A stretch of DNA of 64,000 nucleotides from Azolla caroliniana (lineage: Eukaryota; Polypodiophyta): contig JBHGNT010000007.1 of NCBI GenBank assembly GCA_043228905.1, positions 17,546,001-17,610,000 on the forward strand, written 5' to 3'. A program made the translations under genes and the position numbers. The notes below the pieces were generated by a model. That model was not told the DNA's origin. It did no database searches and saw nothing but the letters and a program-made list of their open reading frames with translations. Below, piece after piece: positions 21,001 through 35,115 of this stretch (its first letter is position 1; each line of letters begins with the position of its first letter).

Positions 21001-24000
21001 CTAAATATTGTGCATTTTTATACCTAAAGATCTGCATTTAAAGAGATTACCGAGAGTTTGAATATTGAATTATACTATTAAACAACCACCACATAGTAAA
21101 TATAGTAACCTGGTGAATTTTAATATCACTACAGAATAAAGACTTTGAAGATGCCTAACTGGCCATTGCAATTGATCAGCAAAAAATATATAGATTCAAT
21201 CATCATAAATATTCATATGGATATTGAAGCTTTAATAGAAAACTAAAATTTAATACTATAGCTATAATTTTTGGTGCAGTTATCAATTTAAATTAGTATG
21301 CTAAATAAAGTAGTGTCATTTTGCAGGTGGAAACCTTTGGAGCTATGGCCAAAACGGAAAAATTAGCTTTTATTCTGGAACAGGTAAGGCTTACTTTACC
21401 CTCTATATAATATCTATTCGTGAAGCTTATCTAGGTGATGGTTTTAACTTGATGAATTATTTGATAACATTTAGTTATATGCTTCTCCAAATTGCGTGAA
21501 GTTTAGATTTTGTGGTTGTTAGATATTATGTACTATTCCAAACTATATGAAACTGAGATTTGTGGGTGGTAAATATTCAATTATGTTGCTTGGTTCATAT
21601 ATCAAAATTGAATTTTATGGATGATAGATATTCAATAATATGTCATCTGTATTATTCATTGTATTCTGAGTTATATATTGAAGTTGAGATTTGTGGATGG
21701 TAAATGTTCGATTTTGTTATTATCGAAGTTGAAATTTATGGATGATAGATCTTACATAATATGCTGTCTGTATTATACATTGAAATTAATATTTTACATG
21801 GTAAATATTCAATTGTATATGATCTCAAATTATAGATCAAATTTGAGATTTGTGGATGATGTTAGATATTCAATTAAATGTTATTCAAAGCTATATACTG
21901 AAAGTGAGATTTCTGGATGTTAGGTTCGGCTATGCTTGGACCGAAAGGATTACATGCGAGCGCAAATTCTTTCACGCAAGATTAGTCCAAGGGTATTTGC
22001 AGCAGATGATGGAAAAGAGAAAAAGAAGGTTAAAGAAGGAGATTCGGTTGTTGAGGCGCCGCCACCTGAGATCCCATCATTGCTGGAATTGAAACTCATC
22101 TATTATGAATTGATGATAAGGTTTAAGGGCATGCTTAATTTCCAGAGTTTCTATTGTAAAGTAATTACTATTGTTTTTTTCTCATTCTCTCTTTTGAGTT
22201 ATAACAGGTATTATTCCCATAATAATGACTATTTGGAGATATGTCGGAGTTATCAAGCCATTTATGATACCCCATCTATCAAGGAAGATGCATCTCGAGG
22301 CATCCCTGTAAGTTATCATGTGATTTTCTTTCTCTTCATTGAACTCAATTAGCAATCCTTATTTTTTAGTTTATGAACAGATCCTGAAGAAAATTTGTTG
22401 GTACCTTATTTTATCTCCGCATGATCCGATGCAATCAAGTCTACTTAATAGTACCCTTGAAGACAAGAGGCTTTTGGATCTCCCAAAGTTTCGGTAAGAA
22501 TGCTCATTTGATTTTGCTTTAATTGTTGCATGCTTTCTAATTATTATTCTGTTAATCCAATTGTGAGGGCACCCATTGTTTTTGTTCTCTTGTAATGAAT
22601 AAATATTTTATTTCAAAATTTATTGGTGCCACGGTTCAATCAATGTCTAATTATCTGGGAGTTTTGTCTACTTGATTATCAACATTTAGTTTCTTGGGAG
22701 TATAGATCAAAATGTTGTTCTTTATTGGTATAATGGTGTCAAGGAATGTCATCAATAAAACCTACCCCAAAACTTTTGCAATCTAGTATTCATTTGAGCG
22801 TTTGACATAATCTGCATACCTGTAAAGAAAATTAAAGATATTAATTTTTGACAGTACTGATGATCGTATCTTATCAGCATCTGTTGTGGTTTATTTGAGG
22901 TTATCAAGCCAAACAAAGTATCCTATAATCCTGATTCATGCGTGAATACCATTAAAATGATTCTTTCCAGAACCTGTTATGGCCAAACCTCAGTCTGATG
23001 GGATTGAAAATGTTTCTTATCAGAATCTGTTGTGGTTTATTTGATGTGATTGGGGCTGCTTACAGTGTTTTAATCATATGGATTGAAGTGGAGTAAATTG
23101 AAGTATTGAAGTAAGTTCTTCTGGTTTTATCTGTGTATCTGATATTATAGCTTGCATGATCCATGTATTGCAGCACGTTGCTCAAGCTTTTTGTTACTAT
23201 GGAGGTGATACAGTGGGATACATTCTGGAGCAATTATGAAGGTGAGTTCACTACAGAAACACTGGGTGAAAAGGCCTTCGAGAATCTTCGCCAGCGTGCC
23301 ATTGAACATGTAAGTGCTCAATGAGGGTGAATTAATATTGTTGTAATGAAGATTTTTGTTTTCCCTTACTGATATTCTGCCATCTATTTCAGAACATACT
23401 TGTTGTTTCCAAGTATTACACGAGAATAAAGATGGATCGGTTTGCAGAATTGCTCAACCTCAGTTTACAGGTCAGAATATCCTTAAATACAATTGGATTT
23501 CTTTTTACTTTGTTATTACCTAAAGAACCTTCATGAACTCTGGAAAAGAGAAGAACAAAGATGAATTGACCACATAATTTGCACAAATAGCACCTGACAG
23601 AGATGAAGGGAATGAATTAGCCATATAATTTTTTCCCAAACAGGACATATTTCAGACAGATGGAAATAACCCAATTGACCATATAATTGCTCAAATAGCA
23701 CATACAATAGCAATGAGTTTACCATATTTTGGAGTGCTATCCTATTATTAGTGTTTAGGGTATTGACAAAAATGCTTTATTCATGATCGCAGGAAACTGA
23801 AAAGCATCTTTCAGACATGGTTGTATCAAAGACACTAATTGCGAAAGTTGATAGACCAGCTGGAATTGTTTCATTCCAAACGATTAAAGATAGCAACGAG
23901 ACGTTGAATGGATGGGCTGTGAACATTGAAAAGCTTCTTGACCTTGTTGAGAAGAGTTGTCACCAGATCCACAGAGAAACTATGGTTCATAGAGTAACTC

Positions 24001-24011
24001 TGAAAGCTTAG
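18006..24011 (+). CDS. RPN5: 26S proteasome non-ATPase regulatory subunit 12 (Rpn5)
   Basis: Eleven exons join in frame into 469 codons: 18006-18113, 19746-19934, 20501-20608, 20747-20851, 21327-21383, 21924-22120, 22208-22307, 22381-22493, 23174-23309, 23393-23470, 23793-24011. All introns have GT-AG ends. The protein starts MEQDAPDSL and shows segments highly conserved in Rpn5: [63 protein letters not shown], a C-terminal PCI region with VVSKYYTRI, and [14 protein letters not shown] near the end. Rpn5 is a lid subunit next to the deubiquitinase Rpn11 and helps degrade ubiquitinated proteins. Length is slightly above the usual 440-456. A likely poly(A) signal AATAAA lies at 24407-24412. Confidence 0.96.
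18400..19745. repeat. Degenerate tandem repeats in RPN5 intron 1, last copy at the acceptor
   Basis: The first part (about 18405-18700) consists of diverged copies of AAGAAGTTAGGGTTTGGAGCAAAT plus TCT/TTTCC pyrimidine blocks. Further on, a second motif of the type GTGATTAATGAAGAGATTTTTTCAC recurs (near 18815, 19245, 19335, 19385, 19510). The acceptor of exon 2 is itself a version of it: GTAATTAATGAGGATTTGTTTTCACAG, ending at 19745. Confidence 0.6.
19922..20470. repeat. Degenerate tandem repeats in RPN5 intron 2, first copy at the donor
   Basis: Intron 2 is nearly filled by copies of about 35-45 bp with the core ATCAAAGAATCCTTAATAG followed by TTCTATT. Near 20217-20270 the sequence GCTGAAACAGTTATATGTCA, followed by a diverged GATGATTGCATATTTAAGAATC, resembles the exon 2 end and donor (TTGAAACAG then GTAG... 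ATATGTCATG...GATTGCGTATC). A unit that spanned the splice site therefore appears to have been copied into the intron. Confidence 0.65.
21480..21923. repeat. Degenerate tandem repeats in RPN5 intron 5, last copy is the acceptor
   Basis: Six to seven diverged copies, period about 60-70 bp, share GAAGTTGAGATTTGTGGATG followed by GTAGATATTCAAT. The intron ends with GAAAGTGAGATTTCTGGATG followed by TTAG, so the acceptor AG at 21922-21923 falls inside the last copy. Two other copies contain the same GTTAG and are potential cryptic acceptors (near 21521 and 21866). Confidence 0.75.
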
Positions 24012-26491
24012 GAACTTTGAAGGAAGAAGCAACGAAAGAGACGGAGAATGTTTTCACAAAAAGAAGAGATATTTGACATTATGTTGATATGTTATCATGT
24101 TATGGCAATGGGACGAGACTTTTTAAGAGACATTTGACATATCCCAATACATCATCATGATAAGACAATGGAATGAAACTTTTTAAACCCTTTTTATTGT
24201 CTTTGCTGGAATGCACATTGATATTCGACATCTTACGTTCTAGTGTTGGAAGTAGTTTTTATATGCTTTTGTATGTATTGTGTACACAGCTAGTGCAAGC
24301 ATGTATTGCATTGCATCCACAGCTTGCACTTGCCTTATATACTGAATGCTGTCTATGTTGAATGGAAAGAAAGTAATAGCGGTTCTTGATGTTAATTAAC
24401 ATCACGAATAAAAACAGATTCTTCAAATGTTTTAATGATCATGGAGGTTGCCAGTTACGTCTCAGAAATGGGTCTTTGAAACTATTAAAATTATTACTGC
24501 TTTTTGGAAACTACTTCAGTACAGATCTGTCTTGTGAAAACCAAAAGCCCACTGTCCCAATGCCCATCTTTCTGCAGATAGAAATCAATTCTATGGCAAG
24601 AAACTATGGATGAGATTGGTAGTTATGAATTAGTTTTTATTCCATTATTTTGAACTGACGATGTTTGTTTTCCCAATGGAATAAGGGTTAGACTGTGCTA
24701 CTCTTTCTCTGGACATTGTTTCATTTCTATTTATATATTCTCTTTACACCTGTTTTGTCTCCTGATTGAATTATCAGTGTTTAAACAAAATAATGGAGAA
24801 GCTCAATGAACATGCGATGAAGAGCATGCTATTTCACACCTCCATAATTGTAGTCCAGTATCTCTACTTCCATTTATGAATTCATTTCATGTCATTTATT
24901 TTTAGGTGTTCCCCTGTTGAATGATTGAATGATTCAAGCACATGCTTCCAAAACCAATGCAGTTTATTGGTTCATTGATTGAATAATATTAGTGATCAAG
25001 CAAACCATTCTCATCATCAAGTGATTGGTGTGGAGAATGCTCTTTCAACCAAATCTACATCGCTATGTTGAGCTTGAACCAGTCCCCACTCAACAAGAAG
25101 CTTTGATTGTTGGGCACATTGTTGCATCACAGACATGCTCTTCCAAACCTATTTTTAGTAAAAAAATGCTTCGTTAAGGGTAACACTAGAGAATTATATC
25201 ATGATGTTCACCTTGAGAGGCCCAAGATTACACATTTTGGTTCTTCATCAAATAAGGTTGAATGAATCAAACGTGTTAGCCTCAAGATTATCTCTATTTG
25301 GAGCTTTGGTACACCATACAACCACATTTGGTTTAAACAAAACCAATGATGCCCATTGCCCACTATGTAAACATAATAGATGCAAAAACATGAGTTAGGT
25401 TTGCTTGATATCCAATATCCAATTGTATTAAGCAAAGACTTCCTTTATCTCAAACAAAGACTTTCCTTATCTCAATCCTTTACTATCTCAAACAAAGACT
25501 TTATTTTTTTACTACTGATATTGTAATGTCTTCAATTAGAGGTATTAAGGCATAATACAAGTGCCTCTATGTATTTGTCAATGAGGTAGCCACCCTATAG
25601 TTCAAACCAAATACATTGCCCATGAATTGAACAATCACACCCCTACGCTATTTCTTATGACCTATGAAGTGAATAATCACATAAACATAATCATATTGCT
25701 ATCTCATCTGAATGAATTTGCTTACAAAATGTACAGATATAAGAAGAAAACACCAAACATAAAATTTGGACAACCCCCAAAGATGAATGAAAATGTTAAA
25801 AATATCTTAAGAGGCATCATGTAATCACAATAAATAAAAATACAATTGGAGCTCCCAACTAGTGGATACATGAATTCATAGTATAAGATTGGAGGTATAT
25901 ATACTATGAGAGAATTTATTTCCATTGATTGAACATGTAACGAGCCCTAAGAGCTCAAATGAGGGAATTCATTCCCAAGTTCCTTTACATCCACCAAGAT
26001 CCACTATGTTTGCACACGCAAGTACAATCTAAACAACTATATAAGAGCTCAAGTTTGAGTGAATTCATTATATTAGTTGTCATGTACAACAATGAAGGTA
26101 TCAACAATTTTGTTAATGATCTTGATCAATTTGTCTTAAAATTTCTCTCTCCGAAAATACAAAGTAATTTGACAAAATTCAAGTGGTTATTTGTCGAGAT
26201 TTGAGCACAATACAAAACTCGCGCACGACTTGAGAAATCCATCAAATTACTACAATATAAATTATAAATTATTTTACTATTTTACAAGGTTTCAAGAACA
26301 CCATGTTGTTGAACAAATGTTTGATGAATAAGAAATCTTCAAACCAAGACCAACTCAAACTTTAAGGAAGGTTTTGAGGAATTTGTTTGTGATATTTAAA
26401 ACACACATTCTTGCCAAATTAGCTTGAGAAAGTCATCATATTTAACAAACGAGTAACAATGAAATTAACAAAATTAACGGAACATTTTTTA
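24012..26491. other. Intergenic: RPN5 3' region, no further gene
   Basis: The first 400 bases are the RPN5 3'-UTR region, with an internal repeat of CATTTGACAT...GACAATGG...GACTTTTTAA type. The rest is AT-rich with short frames and a short repeat of CTCAAACAAAGACTTT near 25440-25505. No recognisable gene. Confidence 0.6.
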
Positions 26492-28999
26492 TTAAGCATT
26501 AATATGTAGCACATTTGTGAGAAGCCAACCTATCAAGTAGGCGACTCCAGCAGCCAAAGCACCATTCAAAAGAACCATGGAAATGGAAGATGTATATTTC
26601 CGACCCGATATCTTTGCTTTGGCAAGCCCCAACACTATTAGGGCGACTGCAGTAACTATACATGCGGCTCCAAATTTCAATCGATTGTTTTCGGTGAAAG
26701 GGTTCAACACAACGTATGCCAATAATGGAGTGCAACCAAACCCTATGAAACTAGTAAATGTTACACACCCGTTCTTCCAAAGAGATTCTAATGGATTAGG
26801 ATTAACTAGCCCTTGCTCCACTGTCATTTTTTGATCCACAAGTAATTGCTTGTATTTGGAGAAACACTCGACTACCTAACAAACATCAATTTGATGTAGA
26901 AGTAGAAGCGACCATGTTAGGTTTGAATTCCAATATGAAATAGAACAAATGCAAAACATAATGGCACATATATTTCCTCCATGAAAACATAGGTTAAAAT
27001 TTATACACAGCCTAGAACATCCCAAAAAGAGTGCACTTAATTTATCACTATGAAAATGAAATTGATGAGGTGATGGGCATTTCTTTATCAATGTCATGGC
27101 ACACATATTTACTATAGATTAAAGTTTTGAAGTGCCCTAATGTCCCTTGAGTTGTCATTTTTTTGGCAAATGCTTTAGGTAAAGTAAAAAGAGGTGAACT
27201 CAACCTAACCAAGGGCATCTAGGAACATAATGAAAAGTTGAGACCTTTCGGGAAAATTAACCTAAACCTCTAGGGGATTTTTCTCATGATGCATGACATT
27301 ATGAAAGAATGTTTTGAAGTAAGATAAATAAATGCATATACCATAAGGGCATCCTCCTCACTCATTCCTTGAGCTTTGTATGTGTCAACCAAATCAAGAA
27401 TCTGTGAATGAGGATCTTTGCCCATTCGCCAAATCGTTGCTTTTCGTGAAGCAAAAGCTAAATCCCGCTCAGTAGAGCTCGAAACGAAATCACTCAAACC
27501 CATGGAGATGCCATCGGCTATCAAATTCGCAAAACCAAGCACCAACACTGCCCCTGCAATTGTGGCAATAAACAACAATAATTATTTACAAATTTGCACT
27601 TGTAGGCATATCTATTAAGCAAGAAAAAAACTTTAGGAATACCCCACTTGTCATATTCCCCAAATGTGGCTAATTCTAGGAAAAAGCTACAAACTAGCCC
27701 ATGGTTTTTCTTTATTGTTTCAAATATCCATGAGTTTCCATTCTTCCCCCAAAATCCCTTGGTGTACCCCAAAAATATAGAATAAGGATATGAGATAAAT
27801 TGTCTAAATAATGGCTCAAACAAAACCCATAATTGGAAAAAGGGGATACGTTGAGCATACAATTGATTGAGTACATATAACTAGTTGCTCAAAAGGGGGT
27901 TGCTCAAGGGCATTCATTGTGACAAAGACAAAACACATGGGAATTTCGACTAGATCTTTTCCCAATAAATCCATCCAAAGTGGATTACTTTAACTAAGGT
28001 TGAAACGGGATACATCAACAAGCAACAATATACAAATGAACATAATGATGGGCAAGGACACAACCATACAACGACAACATGTTATTTTACCAGGGTTAAA
28101 AGAGTGTGAGTGGGCAAGCAAACAATAAAGAAAAAATGTATTGAGAATGAATAACGATGCAAGTTATACGAGCATGCACCCATGCACCCGCCCACATTAT
28201 AAGAACCCTAAAGCCTAATAATCACCAATGATGCATAGTTTTTATGACAAGAAGTGATCTAAAGGGTGACAGAGAGGTCTTAATGAAACTCAAAATACAT
28301 AGGGCACAAATCTTGTTGGTGTCACACCTATCTATATCTATATCTATACATATATATATGAACCCACAACATTGTACCGATATGTCACATATGTTGTATG
28401 AAAGTTAACTATTGTAACCATTCAAACCCATGAATTAAGGTTGATATCCTCAATAAGTTGCTATCCTCATAAGTTGCTAGGGTATAAAAAGCGAAAAATA
28501 GAATTACGAGATTAGAGAACTCGGATATGTCACATATGTTGTATGAAAGTTAACTATTGTAACCTTTCAAACCCATGAATTAAGGTTGATATCCTCAATA
28601 AGTTGCTAGGGTATGAAAAAGCGAAAAATAGAATTAAGAGATTAAAGAACTCGAAAAACCTGAAGAGAGGCTTCCTCCTGATATAGAGGCAACTAGAGCA
28701 AAACTTGTGACAATTGCATCCAACCCTCCATAGATTATACTTTTCGCATACTCTTCTGCACCTTTGGGGGGGCATGTGGGGATATCGTTCCTTGAGGAGG
28801 GAAGAACACGCCCATCAATCTTCATGTCATTACCCCAAGTGTTGCGAGCATGTAAAATGACATCATTCCTTTTTTGAGAATTTGATGATGATGACACAAG
28901 GAGAGGTTGTTGGAGTAAACCTCCCTCCTTTGCATCCACATATTCACCACTACCACTACCGTCACCATCATCTTTGTTGCTAGTTGGTGAGGTTCCCAT
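26492..28999 (-). CDS. Membrane protein of ER body-like protein (VIT/CCC1-type fold)
   Basis: Three minus-strand exons join in frame into 311 codons: 28999-28660, 27553-27342, 26875-26492 (GT-AG throughout). The chosen start is the ATG at 28999 (MGTSPTS); the frame is open upstream but has no nearer ATG. Residues 1-75 are polar and acidic. The VIT1-type region then starts with KSIIYGGLDAIVTSFALV, continues with VLGFANLIADGISMGLSDF and a charged EERD-type loop, and ends with three hydrophobic helices including GCTPLLAYVV and a final GVAYLIGWLL. In plants this arrangement marks the MEB1/MEB2-like family, related to vacuolar iron transporters; Arabidopsis members sit in ER-body membranes and are proposed to move iron or manganese. 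A further 5' exon cannot be excluded. Confidence 0.88.
28379..28653. repeat. Direct duplication next to the exon 1 donor of the ER-body-like gene
   Basis: Copy 1 (28379-28523) and copy 2 (28524-28653) are adjacent and nearly identical, both starting GATATGTCACATATGTTG and ending GAACTCG. Copy 1 carries an extra internal 15-base repeat (TCCTCATAAGTTGCTA). Copy 2 ends six bases from the minus-strand splice donor at 28660/28659. Confidence 0.95.
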
Positions 29000-31900
29000 C
29001 ACCAAATTACACTTTTTTTGTTTCAAAGCTAGATTCCTTACCTCGATTGGATTGGTTTGGTTTATATTAACAAGATTGGAATATTGGATGGAATTAACAT
29101 GATGCCATTGGATGGGGTGAGATTAACAATCATATGGGATGGTTACAATTGGATTGGATTAGAGTAGTTTAGAATATTAGGATTGTATTAGTATTGAATT
29201 AGACAAAACTATTGGAGTTAGATGAACAAACGTTGGAGTTGAGTTGCATGATATGAGGTTTAAAATGGGTTGGGAAAAGAGAAAATAACCTTAATTAGGA
29301 AAAGTTCATGAGGATGCATAGCCAAGTTTGGAAAGTGTTTTTAGGATTTCCATGCTAATATGTCTAATAAGTTTCCAAGTTTTGGAAAGTTTTCTAGGGT
29401 TTGCATAATGTGGTGTTTTAGGATTTCCATGATAGCAAGTTTAGGAAAGTTTTGAAGGGTTTGTATTTATACATTTTTTCGGATTATTTATTGCCTCTTT
29501 GTGGTCATCTATGTTAGTTAGATGACCTCTTTTATGTAGCCACTCTCATCTACATCTAGAATTTAGTAAAAGTTTCCACAGTATTGTCTAACTTGGCAAT
29601 GACAAGATCAAAGTTTATAATCGTATTGTGTGGATGATTCCACATTCCACGATAGAGGATGTCACGCAACTTTTGAATTAGCTATGATGGATCGACCATC
29701 TATATGAGTTGGTCCAGGTTAGTTTACCCAATCATTAGCCTTCTAGAATGGATCTAGGGTTTACTAAATTGTATAAACTAAGGCTTAGGGTTCATGGACA
29801 CTGAGACCCAGAACAACATACCCATGGTGTTTCGAAAAGTGTTTATGAACTCCGTCTCTTGTAGCATAGACGCATTGGTAGGAGCATAATAGGCCATAAG
29901 ATTGTCAAAAAAAGGAGTTAGGATTTAGGCATGTTGTAGATAGGCTTGAACATAGATTTGTTGAGGCCAAATAATTCATGAAACAATATAATGCTCTCAT
30001 AGGAAGAATGTCTTGGTAAGTTGTCTCCTCCCATGCTTATCCCTTGTTTTTTAGTTGTGTGTGAAGTTTTCAATTTGCATCCATATTTTAGTGTCTTATT
30101 CATGATTTTTGTGTGAATTGTTTCATTTGCCTTCGGATTCCGTCCACAAATCAATTCCTCCTCTTGAAATTTGTTTGAACTACTTTGTTTGGGAAATATC
30201 GTCTACCTGAACTTTTTTCCAATGACTTCATTTGTGGAGTTTATTGTGTGAAATTCTTCGTTTACCATTAGATTTCGTCCATATTTTATATTTTTTGGTC
30301 ACTACATGTTTTATTGATTTTATCGATTCTTTTGATTTCTTGTACATGGTTTCTTTTAATATATAGTAAACCTAATTAAATTCTATGGCTTTGACTCTAA
30401 TTCAATGGCCTTTTCTTCTTCGTCACAATTCAACATAGAGAAAAGATTGTCACAGTTGCACTACTTGTCTAGTTCTTCACATAGTTACCGTCATTTCATG
30501 ATGTGTGTCCGACATTAAAAAAAAGACCTCTACTCATGCTCTTTATTTACCCTAGGATTCTTGGTTTAAGCTTACACAAGAGCATGTCTCTCCATCAAGC
30601 ACATATGAGTGCATCCGAGGTTACATTTGCACTAATTAAGACTTCAAACTTATCTGCAAATTGGATTAGCAATCATTGTTTCCAACTATGTAATTGGATT
30701 TAGTTTTTCTAACATTGCCCGTGTCATTCGAGAAGAGATAACGTTTTGATGCTTCAATAAACCTTTTGTACGGGTCAACGTGTTTGTGATGAATTCCACT
30801 TTTTCATTTACCTTTTAGGCATGCTATGCCCATGTTATCGTGTTGCAATATATTGTATCACTTTTCCAGACATCTTATAGTTTCTTTATATCTCATAAAT
30901 ATGCCCTTTTCCTCGACCCATTTTTCACGTGTTTCGTTTCCTTTGTGTAAAACCCTTTTTTATATCGCTTACACTTTTATCTCTATTTGTTTAGGCTTTC
31001 ATTCTCTAAAATCATTCTAATCCTTTTCATATCCACAATCCATTCTATATATTGAGGCAGCCATACATTGAATTTATTAGCACTTACTAAATGTTTTTTT
31101 TTGCGTCCTTTTAGACATTAATAGTAATTATCGTGTTATCTAATACGAAACTAATTTGCTCAGTTGAACTTGAGAAAATGTTCGCCAACAAACTGTAACC
31201 GCCAAGTATAACCAGAGCATGACAATTGCATTCCTCAATGATGGCCTATCCAATTCTTTCTTGATTTGTGCGAGTCTTCAAACATTCGTTCCAATTCATT
31301 GATGCATTGACGGGAGAGATCAGTAACACTAAGCATCCTTATTGTAACACCAAATTTGTTGTGAAGAAAACTTAAACTACAGCTTCCATATTCACATGAC
31401 ATATCATATCCTCATCAATTCAAGAATTTGTAACCAATTGTGCATTCAATTCTTCCACGCAACTCCAAATGTTCACATGAGGCACCATTTCATAAAGCTT
31501 TCATGAGGGCTATAAAGAAATTATATAACCCTCCAACATTCAAATGACTTTCCTCCATTAGGGCTCCAAGATTGACAGTATAATTATGTGTTGCAATGTT
31601 TTTGAAAACGTGTTTGTCCATATGTCCTCTTCTTGTTCTCACAAACTTGTGGATTTGCTTTCGCTTCCATTACACACCCAAAATAATAATTAGAGAACCG
31701 ACCCTAAGTGTTTGAAAGTTATTTCTTGTAATTATATATCCCTCTTTATATGATGGTTAAGTCCAATTTGGTCATCAATGTTGAGTCGTGCCTTGTTTCA
31801 CAACACAATTGAACATGTTACTTATTGCAACGGGTGTTTCCTTTCCCAACCATTTGAACATTTTGATGATTATACCTTGATCTATTGCTTTTTGAATGGT

Positions 31901-34900
31901 CAAATTTCTCAAGCCCTCGACATATATCCACAATAGCAAATAAGGAAAAGCATATATAATTCCTCATATAAGTTCATAGGTAATCTTTCCTTTTTTGGTT
32001 GCTTGTGTAAGTTCTTAGAATGCGTACACGAGCCAATAAGCGCTAATTTTATCGAAATGCTAGGAAATGCTAGGCGGGCTTCTATGCTACGTACTAATAG
32101 ACCTCATGGACAAGCCAACAACCTTTTTTACCCTATCGCATGAAATGCAACATTATTTTCATCATGTTAACATTGATGTCTAATCTCACAACGAAATAAA
32201 TCATTGCGAGTACATAAGGATATCTACAATTCATAAATGAATAAAATTATCCACACAATCAAATGGAGGGATTGATCTATTCAATGGAGAGACATACACA
32301 TTCCAATTTGAAAGTCAACAAAACGTGGACAGAAAGTCCTCTCATGTTAAAAAAGAACAAGGAAGTTTTCATGTATAAAAACAAACAAGCCCAACTTTCT
32401 TAATCAAGGCGAAAAAATTTCAGAGGTATATTACGATTTGTCGACTCAAATGTGTAGAATCTTGTGCAAAATCATGTTGATTTATTTAAATGTAGAATAT
32501 AACATGTCTAAAGGTTTGTTTAAGTGCAAATGCACTTAAAGAACTCCCAAAGATTGTTTGATGTGCACATCTCTATAGGTTGCTTGACATGTTTTTTTAA
32601 AACATGACAAACAGGATCTCATTTTAACTCTAGGATAAGCTAATAAATTCTAATCAGCTTGTGTAGTCAATTCAATTTATATAATAACTTCATAAAATTA
32701 TTTTGCATATGAAAACTTGTTTGACCATTCTCGAGTGAAACTTACACAAGCCAAAAGCTAAACAACAACAATACAAAGGCTTAGATGATTTAACACAAAG
32801 TGAATTGATGGATTTACAATAAAATTACGAGATGGATCGAAGAAATTGAATCGTGGCCAAGAAGAAATTGAATGAATATCATAATGTGAAAATAAATGTG
32901 TTGAAGAAATGATGCACGATTAACTAATCGTGGATTGATAGAAAGTTTATAAATTGACTGTTATTCTCGTTATACAATGTATTCGATAAGTTTCAAAAAG
33001 TGTCACATATAGAGCGACATATGAGAAAAAAAATGATTATACGTGTTGATGCGCAAAAACAACATAGAAAAGAATAGAGTGCGTGTGTTGCCATTTAACT
33101 ATATAATTACGTGTTGCGATTTTTATAATACTATGCATAGTATGGATATGGCGATCAATACACGCGGATAACATAGGATACCATATAATACAAGATAACG
33201 AGGAAGTGATGGATATCTTCTCGTCACTCGTTCGATATATTCAAATATTGTGATGGAGGGAGCTATTCGAAAGACAAAACAATTTGTCAGCATCCAACCA
33301 TGCAATCCATATGACTCTGCACACACACATACACGAGTCTAACGTACAGACGTACAAACATTCATACACATCCGAATTTCCAGTTTATTTTATTTCATCT
33401 ACATTCAAAAACCTTTCGATTGATGGAACCTTTGCCTCATGGCTTAGTACTTAAAAGTCTTAAGGCTACACACACACACACACACATGTTGTTACTTTGA
33501 TAATTTGATCATGTAACTTCTTTCTTCTCTTGTAGCATTTGGTAACTTGAGAAGGTTTCATTCACTATAAATGGCCACTAGAAAAAGTGAAAAATTGTAC
33601 TATAAATTGAACAAATTCCATGTGCAAAAAAGTCCATAACTTATTAATAAGAAAGTTACCTCCCAAATGCCCCACTAAAATTGGGCTCCTGGCTCAATGC
33701 TTGGATGGGTACTTTGTAAAGTAGTTGTGACAATGTTTGGGATTGGTGCATTATATGGGTCATTTTGCAAAGCTACAATAAACCTGACATCTTGAGGGTG
33801 GGAATGAAAACAAAACTATCTTTCACATTCACGAGTTGTGGATGTCATCAAAATTATATCAACAACTAATTAGTAGGATTTATGGAAAAAATATGTGGGA
33901 AGTTTACCATAATTATGCGCAAAACTATAATGTTTCTTGTGCTCGAACCATTGAATTATGAAATTAGAGAGGCCTCAAAGCAAACTACAAAACGTTAGAT
34001 GAATTCTCATTTTCAAGGGAACGCTTCATTCAATGATAACATTTCTTGAGACTTGCATAATATTTGTGTTGTAACTAGACCATGTTGGTTGGGAAACAAC
34101 CACCAGACTAATTATAGGGCAATGTGTTAAAGTTTCGAAGGCTTTCTAAATATTTTTATATAAGTCAAACAACATGAAACTCCGATATCAAGCACTGCTC
34201 ACTATTTTGTTGTCTTGTCTTATTTCTAGAAAAAAACTATATTACAATCATATGCTAACATACAAACCATAATACCCTAACAAATCGTTGGGATCATAAC
34301 ATGAATGGTTGAATCTCCAAATCTAAACTAGCACAATGACATGTCATTGCAAGGGGAGTAAGAACTTGCATAAGAGAGCCCCTCAACTTATCAAATCAAT
34401 AAACCTCGCAAACAAGGAGCATCTCAGAGTAACCCATTATGCATATAGCCCAAATGCTTAAGAAAACCAAAAACCGCCTTAAAAGAGTGTGTGATGGCAA
34501 TGTACAATCAACCTAAACCAAGGTCCATTGACATATAACATAAATTGTAATCCTCAAAATCAAAATCTAAAGCTGGAAAATGAAGTCCATTGGCATCACA
34601 TCATTCTGTGCTTAATATTCTTACGGATTATGGTATGAAAGAAGCACATACTGTCAGTGTCTCAATGAGGCACCTTAATATGACCTTTGAAACGGTAAAT
34701 GGGCACATTAGCATTAACATGCATCACGAAACTCTTTCGTGACCATTGGTTTGGAAGTATTGATGGACGGGATAACCAACGCCTTATCAACCAACCAATG
34801 TTTCTCCTCCATAAATTTTTTGTACTTGATAGTATATCATTTTAAAGCATGCAGAGAGCGCTATAGGAAAACAATGCGAAAAACACACAGAAAACAACTA

Positions 34901-35100
34901 TTCTGTGGGTCGATAATGACTGATCAATTCGATCTGGCATCCAAGTCAAGGGATTGGGAGGTGCCCAAATACACGAGACAGGGAAGGGTCGGGTAAGGCC
35001 AATAAGATTCACCACAGGAGCCCAATTTGAGAGAGAGTGTGTCGATTCGAAAACTTGCTATAGGCGGTCTGATAATGCCGCAAGGGCCTTCTCTGTTGGG
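29000..35100. other. Long gene-poor AT-rich stretch
   Basis: About 6 kb in which I recognise no coding exon on either strand; the longest open frames are short and lack family features. A short CA run lies at about 33466-33486. The sequence is probably very old, decayed intergenic DNA. Confidence 0.6.
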
Positions 35101-35115
35101 CACATCGGAAAACCG

